Assembly: GCF_019645855.1 (NCBI RefSeq)
Contig: NZ_CP080999.1
Coordinates: 4,526,001-4,590,000 of the forward strand
DNA from: Mycobacterium malmoense
GTDB lineage: Bacteria > Actinomycetota > Actinomycetes > Mycobacteriales > Mycobacteriaceae
DNA length: 64,000 bases
Direction: 5' to 3'
Positions 52,225 through 63,474 of this stretch are shown one piece after another. The translations under genes and the position numbers were made by a program. Every line of letters begins with the position of its first letter. Positions within the stretch are counted from its first letter, which is position 1. The notes beneath the pieces were generated by a model. That model did no database searches. It was not told where the DNA came from and saw only the letters and a list, made by a program, of their open reading frames with translations.

Positions 52225-52803
52225 TCAGTACGGAATGACACCGACCAGACAGTGACCCACCCGCTCGCAGTAGTAATAGCCATAGAGCGGCGCCGCCGCG
52301 GCGACGGAGGCGAACGGTCCGGACATCACCGCGATCGACAGCGCCGAGATCACCGGCCTGCCCTGCACCATCGCCAGCATCACGCCACCCACGGCGCAGG
52401 CCACGACATAGACCAAGACCATGAACACCACCGGCGTCTTGTCGATCGTGTGGTACCACCAAGAGAACAGCCCCAGCCCGACCTCGGCCTCCGCGATCCA
52501 CACACCGAGCAGCACCAGAACCAACTTCCACCACTTCAGGTAGAGGTAGCGGCCGGGAACGGTGACCGATTGCACCGGCACGCCGGCCGATTCGGTCCCC
52601 AAATCCCGCTCCGACACTGCGGGCGTCTCGGGCGTCTCGGGCGCGGGCTGCGGCCCGGTGTCCTCGGCATCGCTGGCATCGCTGGAATCGCTGGCGTCGC
52701 TGAAATCCGGGACCCATGACTGGGTGCCGGTGTCCTCGGAATCCGAGAAATCCGGCTTGAACGGCTCGGTGCCCGGACTCGACGCGTGATCGTCGTCAGC
52801 CAC
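52225..52803 (-). CDS. Membrane protein with acidic Ser/Asp-rich N terminus (Rv0461-like)
   Basis: 192 aa. Residues 1-75 are acidic with repeated FSDSED/FSDASDSSDASD blocks (the DNA carries short imperfect tandem repeats). Then three to four membrane helices (KLVLVLLGVWIAEAEVGLGLF, PVVFMVLVYVVACAVGGVML, VISALSIAVMSGPFASVAAAA). The last residues contain YCERVGHCLVG. Function unknown. Start overlaps the Rv0460-like stop by 8 bases. Confidence 0.82.
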   Translation of the reverse strand: MADDDHASSPGTEPFKPDFSDSEDTGTQSWVPDFSDASDSSDASDAEDTGPQPAPETPETPAVSERDLGTESAGVPVQSVTVPGRYLYLKWWKLVLVLLGVWIAEAEVGLGLFSWWYHTIDKTPVVFMVLVYVVACAVGGVMLAMVQGRPVISALSIAVMSGPFASVAAAAPLYGYYYCERVGHCLVGVIPY

Positions 52804-53074
52804 CGGAGACCGCCTGCAACGCGACGAGGACGCCGAACCAACCGGGCGCGATCGACAGGATGAACGCGCCCACCACGGTGACCCATCGACGCCCGGAAAA
52901 CAGGATCGTCAGCAGCCCGGTCACGCTTGGAATCCCGACCACCAGCGCGATGGCGATGTCCGGGCGCATCCCCGCATGGACCACCACGGCGAACGCGACG
53001 CCCGCCAACAACCCGACCGCACAGCCGATCAGCATGGCGCTGGCCAGCAGCCCGGGACGCGGAAGCGGGATCAC
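52796..53074 (-). CDS. Small hydrophobic protein (Rv0460-like)
   Basis: 92 aa with three hydrophobic segments (SAMLIGCAVGLLAGVAFAVVV, IAIALVVGIPSVTGLLTIL, VVGAFILSIAPGWFGVLVAL). No domain recognised. GTG start. It lies 19 bases after the DUF779 gene and overlaps the next gene, so a four-gene run (ALDH, DUF779, this one, Rv0461-like) is likely one transcript. Confidence 0.8.
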   Translation of the reverse strand: MIPLPRPGLLASAMLIGCAVGLLAGVAFAVVVHAGMRPDIAIALVVGIPSVTGLLTILFSGRRWVTVVGAFILSIAPGWFGVLVALQAVSGG

Positions 53075-53093
53075 GGTGACGACCTTACTGCGG

Positions 53094-53578
53094 TTATCGA
53101 GTGCGAGGATTGCACGTTCCCGGCGCGGTCGCTTCGTCGGGAGTCACCACCCGACCGCGCGCCGAGGGGCGTTCGCCGCGGTCGTAGGCGGCCCCGGTGA
53201 TGACCGGCGTGGCCCGAATCAGCGCCTGCTCTTCGTCGGTGAAGACGCGGCCGCGGCTGAGAAACCGCACGCCTTCCGGCGCCTCCAGGCTGAACCCGCC
53301 GCCGCGGCCCGGCACCACGTCGATGACCAGCTGGGTGTGCTTCCAGGCCGCGTACTGCGGACCCGAAATCCACACCGGCACCCCGTCGCCCACGTCGAGC
53401 ACACCGAGCAGGACGTCGCGGTCGCCGACGAGGAAGTCGCCGCGCGGGTAGCACATCGGCGACGACCCGTCGCAGCAACCACCGGACTGGTGAAACATCA
53501 CCGGGCCATGCCGCTCCTGCAGTGAAGCCAGCAGTTCGGCGGCGGCCGCGGTGATGAGCACCCCCGCAGGCGCGTCCA

Positions 53579-53579
<1 letters not shown>
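53094..53579 (-). CDS. DUF779 protein (partner of aldehyde dehydrogenase)
   Basis: 161 aa DUF779. N-terminal MDAPAGVLITAAAAELLASL, Cys-rich HQSGGCCDGSSPMCYPRGDF, then ISGPQYAAWKHTQLVIDVVPG. It is usually encoded beside Rv0458/AdhE-type aldehyde dehydrogenases; function unproven. The ATG overlaps the dehydrogenase stop (TGATG), so translation is coupled. Confidence 0.88.
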
Positions 53580-55114
<1,535 letters not shown>

Positions 55115-55173
55115 CTGCTCGGCTCCTCGTTTCACCGCATGTAATACACCTCACACTACCGCCGGGGGCCACA

Positions 55174-57258
55174 ATGGCTGCCATGACATCTGAGGCCGCC
55201 GCCGCGCAGGACGACCCGTATCTATGGCTCGAGGAAATCACCGGCGAGGAGGCGCTGGAGTGGGTGCGGGCGCGCAACGAACCGACACTGGCCGAATTCC
55301 GCGATGCGCGGTTTGAGCGCATGCGCGCCGAGGCGCTCGAGGTGCTCGACACCGACGCCCGAATCCCCTACGTCGTGCGCCGCGGCGAGTACCTCTATAA
55401 CTTCTGGCGCGACGCCGCCAACCCGCGCGGGCTGTGGCGGCGCACCACGCTGGGCAGCTACCGCACCGACTCCCCCGAATGGGACGTGCTGATCGATATC
55501 GATGAACTGGGGCGAATTGACGATCAAAAATGGGTGTGGGCGGGTGCCGGCGTCATCGAACCCGAGCACATGCGCGCCCTGATCGGGCTGTCCCGGGGCG
55601 GCTCGGACGCCTCCATCGTGCGCGAATTCGACATGGCGACACGCGAATTCGTCGTCGACGGATTCGAGCTGCCGGAGGCCAAGTCACAGACCGCCTGGGC
55701 CGACCCGGATACCCTGCTGGTGGGCACCGACTTCGGCGCCGGTTCGCTCACCGAGTCCGGCTACCCGCGCGTCATCAAGCGATGGCGCCGCGGCACGCCG
55801 CTCGCCGACGCCGAGACCGTCTTCGAGGGCACTCGCGCCGACGTCAGCGTCTCCGCGTCCGTGGACCGGACACCCGGCTTCGAGCGCACCCTCTTACTGC
55901 GAGCCCTCGACTTCTGGAACGACGAGGTCTACGAGCTGCGGGGCTCGGAGCTGATTCGCATCGACGCGCCCACCGACGCCGGCGTGTCGATACACCGCGA
56001 ATGGCTGTTGATCGAACTGCGCACCGACTGGTTCCGCGGCACCACGACATATGCCGCGGGCTCGCTGCTGGCGGCCGACTACGACGAGTTCCTCGCCGGC
56101 ACAGCGCAATTGCGGGTGGTGTTCGAGCCCGACGAGCACACAGCCCTGAATCACTACGCGTGGACGAGAGACCGCCTTCTGATCGTCACGCTGGCCGACG
56201 TGGCCAGCCGCGTGGAGATCGCCACACCGCCTTCGCGTGACGACCCGCTGCGCCCGGCTCCGCCGCGCTTGCGATCGTCACGGGGCGCGTGGCGGCGCGA
56301 ACCCCAGCCGGGCATCCCGGCCGCCACCAACACCGTCGTCGTCACCGCCGACGACACCGGTGACGAGTTCTTCCTTGATTCCAGTGGATTCATCACACCC
56401 TCAAAGCTGTTGCGCGGCACCGGCGGCGGGCAACTCGACGAGATCAAGGCGGCGCCGACGTTCTTCGACGCCGAAAACATCTCCGTGGCACAGCATTTCG
56501 TGGCGTCGAAGGATGGCACGCCGATCCCCTACTTCGTCGTACGGCCCAACGACGCGGACGGTCCCGGGCCTACCCTGCTGAGCGGATACGGCGGATTCGA
56601 GGCGTCGCGAACACCTGGGTACGACGGCGTGCTGGGCCGGCTGTGGCTGGCGCGCGGGGGCACCTACGCGGTGGCCAACATCCGCGGCGGCGGCGAGTAC
56701 GGGCCCGGCTGGCACACCCAGGCGATGCGCGCGGGCCGGCACAAGGTCGCCGAGGACTTCGCCGCGGTGGCAACCGATTTGGTGGACCGCGGAATTACGA
56801 CGGTCGAGCAGCTCGGCGCGCGGGGCGGCAGCAACGGTGGGCTGCTGATGGGCATCATGCTCACTCAATATCCCGAGAAGTTCGGCGCGCTGGTCTGTGA
56901 CGTGCCGCTGCTGGACATGAAGCGTTACCACCTGCTGCTCGCCGGGGCCTCGTGGGTGGCCGAGTACGGCGACCCGGACGACCCGAATGATTGGGTATTC
57001 ATCTCTAAATACTCCCCGTACCAAAACATTTCGGCGACGCGGCACTACCCGCCGGTGCTGTTCACCACGTCCACCCGCGACGACCGGGTGCACCCGGGCC
57101 ATGCCCGCAAGATGACGGCGGCGTTAGAGGCCGCGGGCCACAAGGTCTGGTACTACGAAAACATCGAGGGCGGCCACGCCGGCGCCGCCGACAACGAGCA
57201 GATCGCGTTCAAGTCGGCGCTGAGTTATTCGTTCCTATGGCGGACGCTGGGCACTTGA
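55174..57258 (+). CDS. Prolyl oligopeptidase family peptidase (Rv0457c-like)
   Basis: About 694 aa S9A peptidase. N-terminal seven-bladed propeller beginning DDPYLWLEEITGEEALEWV; C-terminal alpha/beta hydrolase: GGFEASRTPGYDGVLGRLWL, catalytic Ser in ARGGSNGGLLMGIM, Asp in TSTRDDRVHPGHA, His in IEGGHAGAAD. Cleaves short proline-containing peptides in the cytosol. ATG at 55174 has a G-run at 5 bases; ATG 55183 is nearly equal. Confidence 0.92.
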   Translation: MAAMTSEAAAAQDDPYLWLEEITGEEALEWVRARNEPTLAEFRDARFERMRAEALEVLDTDARIPYVVRRGEYLYNFWRDAANPRGLWRRTTLGSYRTDSPEWDVLIDIDELGRIDDQKWVWAGAGVIEPEHMRALIGLSRGGSDASIVREFDMATREFVVDGFELPEAKSQTAWADPDTLLVGTDFGAGSLTESGYPRVIKRWRRGTPLADAETVFEGTRADVSVSASVDRTPGFERTLLLRALDFWNDEVYELRGSELIRIDAPTDAGVSIHREWLLIELRTDWFRGTTTYAAGSLLAADYDEFLAGTAQLRVVFEPDEHTALNHYAWTRDRLLIVTLADVASRVEIATPPSRDDPLRPAPPRLRSSRGAWRREPQPGIPAATNTVVVTADDTGDEFFLDSSGFITPSKLLRGTGGGQLDEIKAAPTFFDAENISVAQHFVASKDGTPIPYFVVRPNDADGPGPTLLSGYGGFEASRTPGYDGVLGRLWLARGGTYAVANIRGGGEYGPGWHTQAMRAGRHKVAEDFAAVATDLVDRGITTVEQLGARGGSNGGLLMGIMLTQYPEKFGALVCDVPLLDMKRYHLLLAGASWVAEYGDPDDPNDWVFISKYSPYQNISATRHYPPVLFTTSTRDDRVHPGHARKMTAALEAAGHKVWYYENIEGGHAGAADNEQIAFKSALSYSFLWRTLGT

Positions 57259-57438
57259 GGGCCGTCCAGTCGCGGTGTTAAGAACACCGTTCCCCATCGA
57301 GGAGCGAACGCGACTTCGCCGCTAGTCCAAAGTTACGGCCTTCTGGGTTGCCGATCTTGGCTTTGACGTGGTGACGTCTGCGGCGCGGGCGCCGACTCCG
57401 CGGATCAGGTCGCCGATCTGGTCTCTCAACTCCTGCAG

Positions 57439-57696
57439 GTGCCTGTCTCCCGTCTCACGGACAGCCGACCGTATCTGAAAGTTGACGACGCCACCCAGGT
57501 CACCATGTACCCCGACAGCGACGATCCCGATCGATGGATCGCCGAGGTTTACCGCGCCGGTGCAGACGGCGACCAATCACTATTGGCTCGACGGATCTAC
57601 GATTACCTGGTCGAGCACACGAATTGGGACCTAGTGCTCGACTCCGACAACGCCGACGACATCCTGGCGTCACGGACAAAGAGCCGTACCCGCTAA
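57439..57696 (+). CDS. Hypothetical 85-aa protein, possibly 5'-truncated
   Basis: From GTG 57439: VPVSRLTDSRPYLKVDDATQ and on, a hydrophilic acidic product ending DDILASRTKSRTR. Coding-like sequence continues upstream in two frames (57326-57375 reads SKVTAFWVADLGFDVVTS; 57379-57438 reads GAGADSADQVADLVSQLLQ), which suggests a frameshifted longer gene. From memory this is where M. tuberculosis carries mazEF1; no MazE/MazF sequence was recognised here. Function unknown. Confidence 0.45.
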   Translation: MPVSRLTDSRPYLKVDDATQVTMYPDSDDPDRWIAEVYRAGADGDQSLLARRIYDYLVEHTNWDLVLDSDNADDILASRTKSRTR

Positions 57697-57767
57697 TCAG
57701 ACTACTGACGCGGTACGCCTGATCGAGCCCGCTTGACACCCGCAGCCCAGGCGGCTTGCCTGCTGTC

Positions 57768-58682
57768 ATGCCGACATCGCACTTCGAAACGCTGCTGTAC
57801 ACGACGGCCGGCCCGGTCGCCACCATCACGTTGAACCGACCCGAGCAGCTCAACACCATCGTCCCGCCCATGCCCGACGAGATCGAGGCGGCCGTCGGGC
57901 TGGCCGAGCGCGACCACGACATCAAGGTCATCGTGCTGCGCGGCGCCGGCCGGGCCTTCTCCGGCGGCTACGACTTCGGCGGCGGTTTCCGGCACTGGGG
58001 CGAGGCCATGATGACGGACGAAAAATGGGACCCCGGCAAGGATTTCGCGATGGTCACCGCGCGCGAGACGGGCCCGACCCAGAAGTTCATGGCGATCTGG
58101 CGGGCATCCAAACCGGTGATCGCCCAGGTGCACGGGTGGTGCGTCGGCGGGGCCAGCGACTACGCGCTGTGCGCCGACATCATCATCGCCAGCAACGACG
58201 CCGTGATCGGCACCCCGTACAGCCGGATGTGGGGGGCCTACCTGACCGGCATGTGGCTCTATCGGCTGAGCCTGGCCAAGGTCAAGTGGCACTCGTTGAC
58301 GGGCCGGCCGCTGACCGGCGTGCAGGCCGCCGAGGTCGAGCTGATCAACGAGGCGGTGCCGTTCGAGCGCCTCGAGGCCCGGGTCGCCGAGATCGCCGCC
58401 GAGCTGGCACAAATCCCGTTGTCACAATTGCGGGCGCAGAAGCTGATCGTCAACCAGGCCTACGAGAACATGGGCCTGGCATCCACCCAGATTCTGGGCG
58501 GCATCCTCGACGGCCTGATGCGCAACACCCCCGACGCACTCGACTTCATCAAAACCGCCGAGACCCACGGCGTGCGCGCGGCCGTCCAACGCCGCGACGG
58601 CCCATTCGGCGACTACAGCCAGGCCCCGCCGGAGCAGCGACCCGATCCCGCGCACATCATCGTGCCTGATCGTGATGGATAG
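57768..58682 (+). CDS. echA2: Enoyl-CoA hydratase EchA2
   Basis: 304 aa crotonase fold: VATITLNRPEQLNTI, FSGGYDFGGGF (oxyanion hole), GWCVGGASDYALCADIIIAS, then GTPYSRMWGAYLTGMW. The usual catalytic Glu pair is not clear (SRMWGAYLTG where many hydratases have PEVGLG), so hydratase activity is uncertain. Start ATG at 57768 gives MPTSHFETLLY; TTG 57756 is an option. Followed 65 bases later by the Rv0455c-like gene. Confidence 0.88.
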   Translation: MPTSHFETLLYTTAGPVATITLNRPEQLNTIVPPMPDEIEAAVGLAERDHDIKVIVLRGAGRAFSGGYDFGGGFRHWGEAMMTDEKWDPGKDFAMVTARETGPTQKFMAIWRASKPVIAQVHGWCVGGASDYALCADIIIASNDAVIGTPYSRMWGAYLTGMWLYRLSLAKVKWHSLTGRPLTGVQAAEVELINEAVPFERLEARVAEIAAELAQIPLSQLRAQKLIVNQAYENMGLASTQILGGILDGLMRNTPDALDFIKTAETHGVRAAVQRRDGPFGDYSQAPPEQRPDPAHIIVPDRDG

Positions 58683-58747
58683 TGAGATGGGCTACGAATG
58701 TGGCCCCGACGGCACGCCGAGGCCGGAAAAGTGTTACGGTGACAACT

Positions 58748-59200
58748 ATGTCTCGGCTGAGTTCTGGCCTGCGTGCAGGCGCCGTTTTCCTCGCTCTGGG
58801 CATCGCCGCGGTGAGTTTCCCCAAGACCGCAGCGGCCGATTCCACGGAGGACTTTCCGATCCCTCGCCGCATGATCGCCACGACGTGCGACGCCGAACAG
58901 ATACTGGCGGCCACCAGGGACACCAGCCCGGTGTACTACCAGCGCTACATGATCGACTTCAACAACCACCCGAACGTCCAGCAGGCGACCATCGACAAGA
59001 TCCACTGGTTCTACTCACTGTCGCCCGAGGGTCGCCGCGATTACTCCGAGCACTTCTACGACGGCGGCGTCGATCCGCTGTGGCTGGCCTGGCCCAACCA
59101 CTTCAAGATCTTCTTCAACAACAAGGGCGTCGTCGCCAAGTCCACCGATGTGTGCAACCAATACCCGCCAGGGGATATGTCGGTGTGGAACTGGTCATAG
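58748..59200 (+). CDS. Secreted protein needed for siderophore export (Rv0455c-like)
   Basis: 150 aa with a signal peptide MSRLSSGLRAGAVFLALGIA ending TAAA before DSTEDF. The mature part has CDAEQIL and TDVCNQYPPG cysteines and WFYSLSPEGRRDYSEHFYDG. The M. tuberculosis protein Rv0455c is a periplasmic protein required for mycobactin secretion. The MmpS4/MmpL4 exporter genes lie 0.7 kb downstream on the opposite strand. ATG at 58748. Confidence 0.9.
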   Translation: MSRLSSGLRAGAVFLALGIAAVSFPKTAAADSTEDFPIPRRMIATTCDAEQILAATRDTSPVYYQRYMIDFNNHPNVQQATIDKIHWFYSLSPEGRRDYSEHFYDGGVDPLWLAWPNHFKIFFNNKGVVAKSTDVCNQYPPGDMSVWNWS

Positions 59201-59488
59201 ACCATCCGCACCACCCGGCGCTTCCAGCGCCGGTAAATCGACCCTGGTTTTGACTCGCGGGCGAGTTTAAGATCGGCGATTGGCGGGTACGTGTTCGATC
59301 CGCTGATTCGGGGACAAATCAATATTGGTTGACTGGCTGTGTGGTCGATAGTCCCCGACGAGCCGTCACGAAATATTGCCGGCAACTCCGAATCGTCCGC
59401 TCTAGCACCAGGACCCACATCATGCACATCACAGCCTTTGGTACTGGGAAGACCGGCTCACGCCGGGATGCTGCGCGGTGAGGACGCG

Positions 59489-59830
59489 ATGAGCCCCGCG
59501 GACCCGTCAGCCAGTGGAGTCTCGGACGCGCTGGCCGCGCTCGACTGGCAAGAAATCACCTGCCAGTCCGAGGCCGGCTGCACCAACCGGGCCACGCATG
59601 TCGTGCACCGGCACGCGGTGGACAGATGCAACCAGCCAAACCTCGGCCCGTCCGGAAACGTCGTCGACATCCTGTGCGTCGGCTGCATGCGCACGGTCAA
59701 GGCCCAGGTCCTGCAGCAGCTGGACCGGATTGCCCGCGGCCCGGGCGCCTACTGCCTGACGTGCGGGGCGCCGGTGCAAAAGCTGAGCGACATCATGCGC
59801 AAAACGGTGCAACTGCGCAGCTATGCCTGA
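59489..59830 (+). CDS. Cysteine-rich putative zinc-binding protein
   Basis: 113 aa from ATG 59489 (GAGG 6 bases upstream). Cysteines occur as ITCQSEAGCTNRA, DRCNQP, ILCVGCMRTVK and AYCLTCGAPVQ, giving CxxC pairs typical of zinc ribbons. Histidines (VVHRHAVD) may add ligands. It may bind RNA, DNA or a protein; no named family recognised. It lies between the Rv0455c-like gene and mmpL4, convergent with the latter. Confidence 0.75.
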   Translation: MSPADPSASGVSDALAALDWQEITCQSEAGCTNRATHVVHRHAVDRCNQPNLGPSGNVVDILCVGCMRTVKAQVLQQLDRIARGPGAYCLTCGAPVQKLSDIMRKTVQLRSYA

Positions 59831-59866
59831 CGACGGGCCCCGAGGCCCGGGCTCCCCGCCTCGCGA

Positions 59867-62809
59867 TCAGTAGTGCGGCGCGGCCGCCGGGAAGCGGTCG
59901 GTGTTCGCCGATTCACCGTTGCTGCCGGGATCATCCCTGGGCAGCAGCAGGGCACGTACCAGCGGACGCGGCCCGAACGGCCGAAGCAGCTGGCTGGCGG
60001 GACGGGTGCGAACCTGTTGCGGCCACCAGAACCAGCGCCCCAGCAGCGCGGCGATCGACGGCATCATGAACGAGCGCACGATCAAGGTGTCGAACAACAG
60101 ACCCAGACCGATGGTGGTGCCGACCTGCCCGACGACCTTGAGATCGCTGAAGATGAACGACGCCATGGTGGCGGCGAACACCAGGCCCGCGGAAGTCACC
60201 ACCGCTCCGGTGCCGGCCATCGAGCGGATGATCCCGGTTTTCAGTCCGGCGTGGATCTCCTCTTTGAAACGCGACACCAGCAGCAGGTTGTAGTCGGACC
60301 CCACGGCCAACATCAAGATGATGGACATCGCCAGCACCATCCAGTGCAGTTTGAAGCCGATGATGTCCTGCCAGACCAACACGGACAGCCCGAAAGAGGC
60401 ACCCAACGAAATCAGCACCGTGCCCACGATGGTGATCGCGGCGACCAGGCTTCGGGTAATGACCAGCATGATGATCAAAATCAGGCTGGCAGCGGCTATT
60501 CCGGCGATCATGAGGTCGTACTTGGACCCGTCGCGCATGTCCTTGTAGACGGCGGCGGTGCCGGCGAGGTAGATCTTGGCGCCCTCCAACGGCGTTCCTT
60601 TGATCGCCTCTTTCGCCGCGTTCTTTATCGGGTCGACGTGCGAGATGCCTTCGGGCGAGGCCGGGTCTCCGTCATGGGAGATGATGAACCGGGCCGCGTG
60701 ACCGTCGGACGACAAGAACATCTTCAGGCCCCGCTTGAAGTCCGGGTTGTCGAAGACCTCCGGCGGTATGTAGAACGAGTCGTCGTTCTTGGCCGCATCG
60801 AAAGCCTGACCCATGGCGGTGGAGTTCTGGCTCATCACGTCCATCTGGTCATACAGCGACGACATGGAGCTGTGCATGGTCAGCATCATCTCCTTCATGG
60901 TCGTCATGGTCGCGATCATCGGCGGCATTTGGGCCAGCATCTGCGGCATCAACCTGTCCAGCTGGTCGATGTCGCCCGTGAGCGCCACGAACTTCTCGGT
61001 GATCTGATCCAAACCGTCGAGCGCGTCGAAGATCGACCGCAAAGACCAGCAGATCGGGATGTCGAAGCAGTGCTTCTCCCAGTAGAAGTAGCTGCGAATC
61101 GGGCGCCAGAAATCATCGAAATCGGCGATGTGGTCACGCAATTCGCTCGTCACGTCCACCATCTCATGCGTCAGGCCAGCCATGTGGTGCGTGGTGGCGG
61201 CGATCTGCGACGTGATGTTGTACATGCGCTGCATCGTGTCGATGGATTCCTGCATCGCGTCGGCCTGCTTGAGCATGTCCTTCATGCGCTGCTTCATGTA
61301 CTCCTGGTTTTCGACCTGCGTCGTGTTCTGCATGCTGATCTGGAACGGGATCGACGTGTGCTCGATGGGCGCTCCCAACGGCCGGGTTATCGCCTGGACG
61401 CGCGCGATTCCCGGAATGTGGAAGACGCCCCGCGCGATCCGGTCCAACACCAACATGCCCGCCGGATTCCGCATGTCGTGATCGGTCTCGACCATCAGCA
61501 ATTCCGGATTCATCCGGGACGCGGGAAAATGCCGTTCGGCGGCCGCGTATCCGATGTTCGCGGGAGTGCTCGGGGGCAGATAAAGCCGGTTGTCGTAATT
61601 GGTTTGATAGCCGGGCAGGGCGAGCAGACCGATGAGGGCGATCCCAACGGACACCGCGAGAATCGGTCCGGGCCAGCGGACAATGGCGGTGCCCACCCGC
61701 CGCCATCCCCGGGTCCTCATCTTTCGCTTGGGATCGAACAGGCCGAAGCGGCTGCCCACCGTCAACACGGCCGGGCCGAGGGTGAGCGCGGCGAAGACGG
61801 CGACGAGCATTCCCACCGCGCACGGCACACCGAGCGTCTGGAAATACGGAAGCCGAGTAAAGCTCAGGCAATACATCGCGCCGGCGATGGTCAGGCCGGA
61901 GCCCAAAACCACGTGCGCGGTCCCGTGGAACATGGTGTAGAAGGCCTGGTCCCGATCCTCACCAAGCGACCGCGCCTCTTGATATCGGCCGAGGACGAAG
62001 ATCGCATAGTCCGTCCCGGCGGCGATGGCCAGCAGCACCAGCATGTTCACCGCGAAGGTCGACAGCCCAATGATGTTGTTATACGCGAGAAAAGCCACCA
62101 CCTGCCGGGCCGCGAACAGCTCGATCAACACCATCAACAGGGTGATAAACACGGTGACAATCGAGCGGTAGACGAAGAGCAGCATCACGATGATCACCAC
62201 GAAGGTGATCGCCGTGACCCTTTGGACGCTCTTGTCTCCGGCCGACGTTTGATCGGCGGTCAACGCCGCCGCGCCCGTCACGTACGCCTTGACCCCCGGC
62301 GGCGGAGGCACGCTGTCCACGATCTTGCGGGCCGCCGCGACGGACTCACTGGCCAAGCTCTCGCCCTGGTTACCGGCGAGATACACCTGGACATAGGCGG
62401 CCTTGCCGTCGGTGCTCTGGGAACCGGCGGCCGTCAGCGGATCCCCCCAGAAATCCTGGACGTGCTGCACGTGCTTGGTGTCGGCCTCGAGCTTGTGCAC
62501 GATCTGGTCGTAGTAATGGTGGGCGTCGTCGCCGAGCGGTTTGTCACCCTCCAGCACGATCATCACCGCGCTGTCGCTGTTGAATTCGTTGAACACCTTG
62601 CCGACGCGCTTCATCGCCTGCATCGACGGCGCGTCGTTGGGGCTCATGGACACCTGGTGTTGCTTGGCCACCTTGTCCAGTGACGGGACCAGGACGCTGA
62701 GGACGACGACGAGCCCTATCCAGAACAGGACGACCGGCAGCGCGAGCTTGTGGATGGTGCGCGCGAAAATCGGCATGTGCGGCAGCCCTACGGCCTGGTT
62801 GTCGGTCAT
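59867..62809 (-). CDS. mmpL4: Siderophore/lipid exporter MmpL4
   Basis: 980 aa RND-superfamily transporter with about twelve membrane helices. First helix block LALPVVLFWIGLVVVLSVLV; cytosolic-side proton-relay helix with GTDYAIFVLGRYQEA; second copy GSDYNLLLVSRFKEEI (Asp-Tyr pairs); a long periplasmic region with Met-rich coiled-coil (MQESIDTMQRMYNITSQIA). MmpL4 exports mycobactin/carboxymycobactin with MmpS4 and is linked to other lipids. The ATG overlaps the mmpS4 stop (ATGA). Confidence 0.95.
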   Translation of the reverse strand: MTDNQAVGLPHMPIFARTIHKLALPVVLFWIGLVVVLSVLVPSLDKVAKQHQVSMSPNDAPSMQAMKRVGKVFNEFNSDSAVMIVLEGDKPLGDDAHHYYDQIVHKLEADTKHVQHVQDFWGDPLTAAGSQSTDGKAAYVQVYLAGNQGESLASESVAAARKIVDSVPPPPGVKAYVTGAAALTADQTSAGDKSVQRVTAITFVVIIVMLLFVYRSIVTVFITLLMVLIELFAARQVVAFLAYNNIIGLSTFAVNMLVLLAIAAGTDYAIFVLGRYQEARSLGEDRDQAFYTMFHGTAHVVLGSGLTIAGAMYCLSFTRLPYFQTLGVPCAVGMLVAVFAALTLGPAVLTVGSRFGLFDPKRKMRTRGWRRVGTAIVRWPGPILAVSVGIALIGLLALPGYQTNYDNRLYLPPSTPANIGYAAAERHFPASRMNPELLMVETDHDMRNPAGMLVLDRIARGVFHIPGIARVQAITRPLGAPIEHTSIPFQISMQNTTQVENQEYMKQRMKDMLKQADAMQESIDTMQRMYNITSQIAATTHHMAGLTHEMVDVTSELRDHIADFDDFWRPIRSYFYWEKHCFDIPICWSLRSIFDALDGLDQITEKFVALTGDIDQLDRLMPQMLAQMPPMIATMTTMKEMMLTMHSSMSSLYDQMDVMSQNSTAMGQAFDAAKNDDSFYIPPEVFDNPDFKRGLKMFLSSDGHAARFIISHDGDPASPEGISHVDPIKNAAKEAIKGTPLEGAKIYLAGTAAVYKDMRDGSKYDLMIAGIAAASLILIIMLVITRSLVAAITIVGTVLISLGASFGLSVLVWQDIIGFKLHWMVLAMSIILMLAVGSDYNLLLVSRFKEEIHAGLKTGIIRSMAGTGAVVTSAGLVFAATMASFIFSDLKVVGQVGTTIGLGLLFDTLIVRSFMMPSIAALLGRWFWWPQQVRTRPASQLLRPFGPRPLVRALLLPRDDPGSNGESANTDRFPAAAPHY

Positions 62810-63252
62810 GCGGACTTCACTATGCAGAAGGTTTGAGCGTTCATTCCGCTGGTGGACCTTTCGTCCTTGACGACGTCGTTGACGATGATGCGGCAGCCGA
62901 TCTGGTCGGTGTTGCCCTGCGCCACGACGTTGACGCTCACCGAGGGAAGCGTCGTAATGACCGAGAGCGTCCAGGGCAGCGGCACGTTATCCACTCGCCG
63001 GGGCTGGGCGTTGATGTCCAGGTAGTTGATGTTGGCGACGGTCCCGGCGGGGCCATAGACCTCGTACACCACGTGCTTGGGATTGAACGGCTTGATGTCG
63101 TCGGCGATGCCGCTGGTGAGCGGGCGGTTGTCGTGCACGCCGAAGATGCTGCGCAGCCGAACGACGCAGAAACTCGCTACCGCGACCACTACGACGATGA
63201 CGAGCGCGACCCACACCCGTTTCACCGCATTGGCGACAGGAGCCTTTGCCAC
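62806..63252 (-). CDS. mmpS4: MmpL4 periplasmic accessory protein MmpS4
   Basis: 148 aa. N-terminal anchor VWVALVIVVVVAVASFCVVRL, then the MmpS periplasmic domain: KHVVYEVYGPAGTVANINYLD, LPWTLSVITTLPSVSVNVVAQG, IGCRIIVNDVVKDE. It assembles with MmpL4 for siderophore export. GTG at 63252. The upstream gene on the same strand encodes a TetR regulator (222-bp gap), a likely controller. Confidence 0.95.
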   Translation of the reverse strand: MAKAPVANAVKRVWVALVIVVVVAVASFCVVRLRSIFGVHDNRPLTSGIADDIKPFNPKHVVYEVYGPAGTVANINYLDINAQPRRVDNVPLPWTLSVITTLPSVSVNVVAQGNTDQIGCRIIVNDVVKDERSTSGMNAQTFCIVKSA

Positions 63253-63474
63253 TCAACTACCTTCCGCTCACCGAGCGCCCAGCCGCCCGTCCGATTACCT
63301 CAGCCATTGCCCGACCGTCGCGCGCGAAAACCCCGTCCGCCGTGGCCCGTCCAGCGGATGCTTTGGTGCGCTAAGTACCCTAGCCGCTTGGGCGTGGCGG
63401 CGCGCATCACGGTCCAGTCCGCGTTTCGCATCGAGCCGATCGTCCCCACTTCGCACACACCAATCCCTTTCGGC

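Noticed and set aside
59873..62683. A 936-codon open frame on the + strand opposite mmpL4
   Set aside because: Pure antisense of a well-recognised transporter; the product is His/Arg/Gly-rich without any domain. High GC makes such shadow frames common.
63253..63474. An IdeR iron box before mmpS4
   Set aside because: Only a weak partial resemblance (ctaagtaccctagcc); it does not match the TTAGGTTAGGCTAACCTAA consensus well enough.
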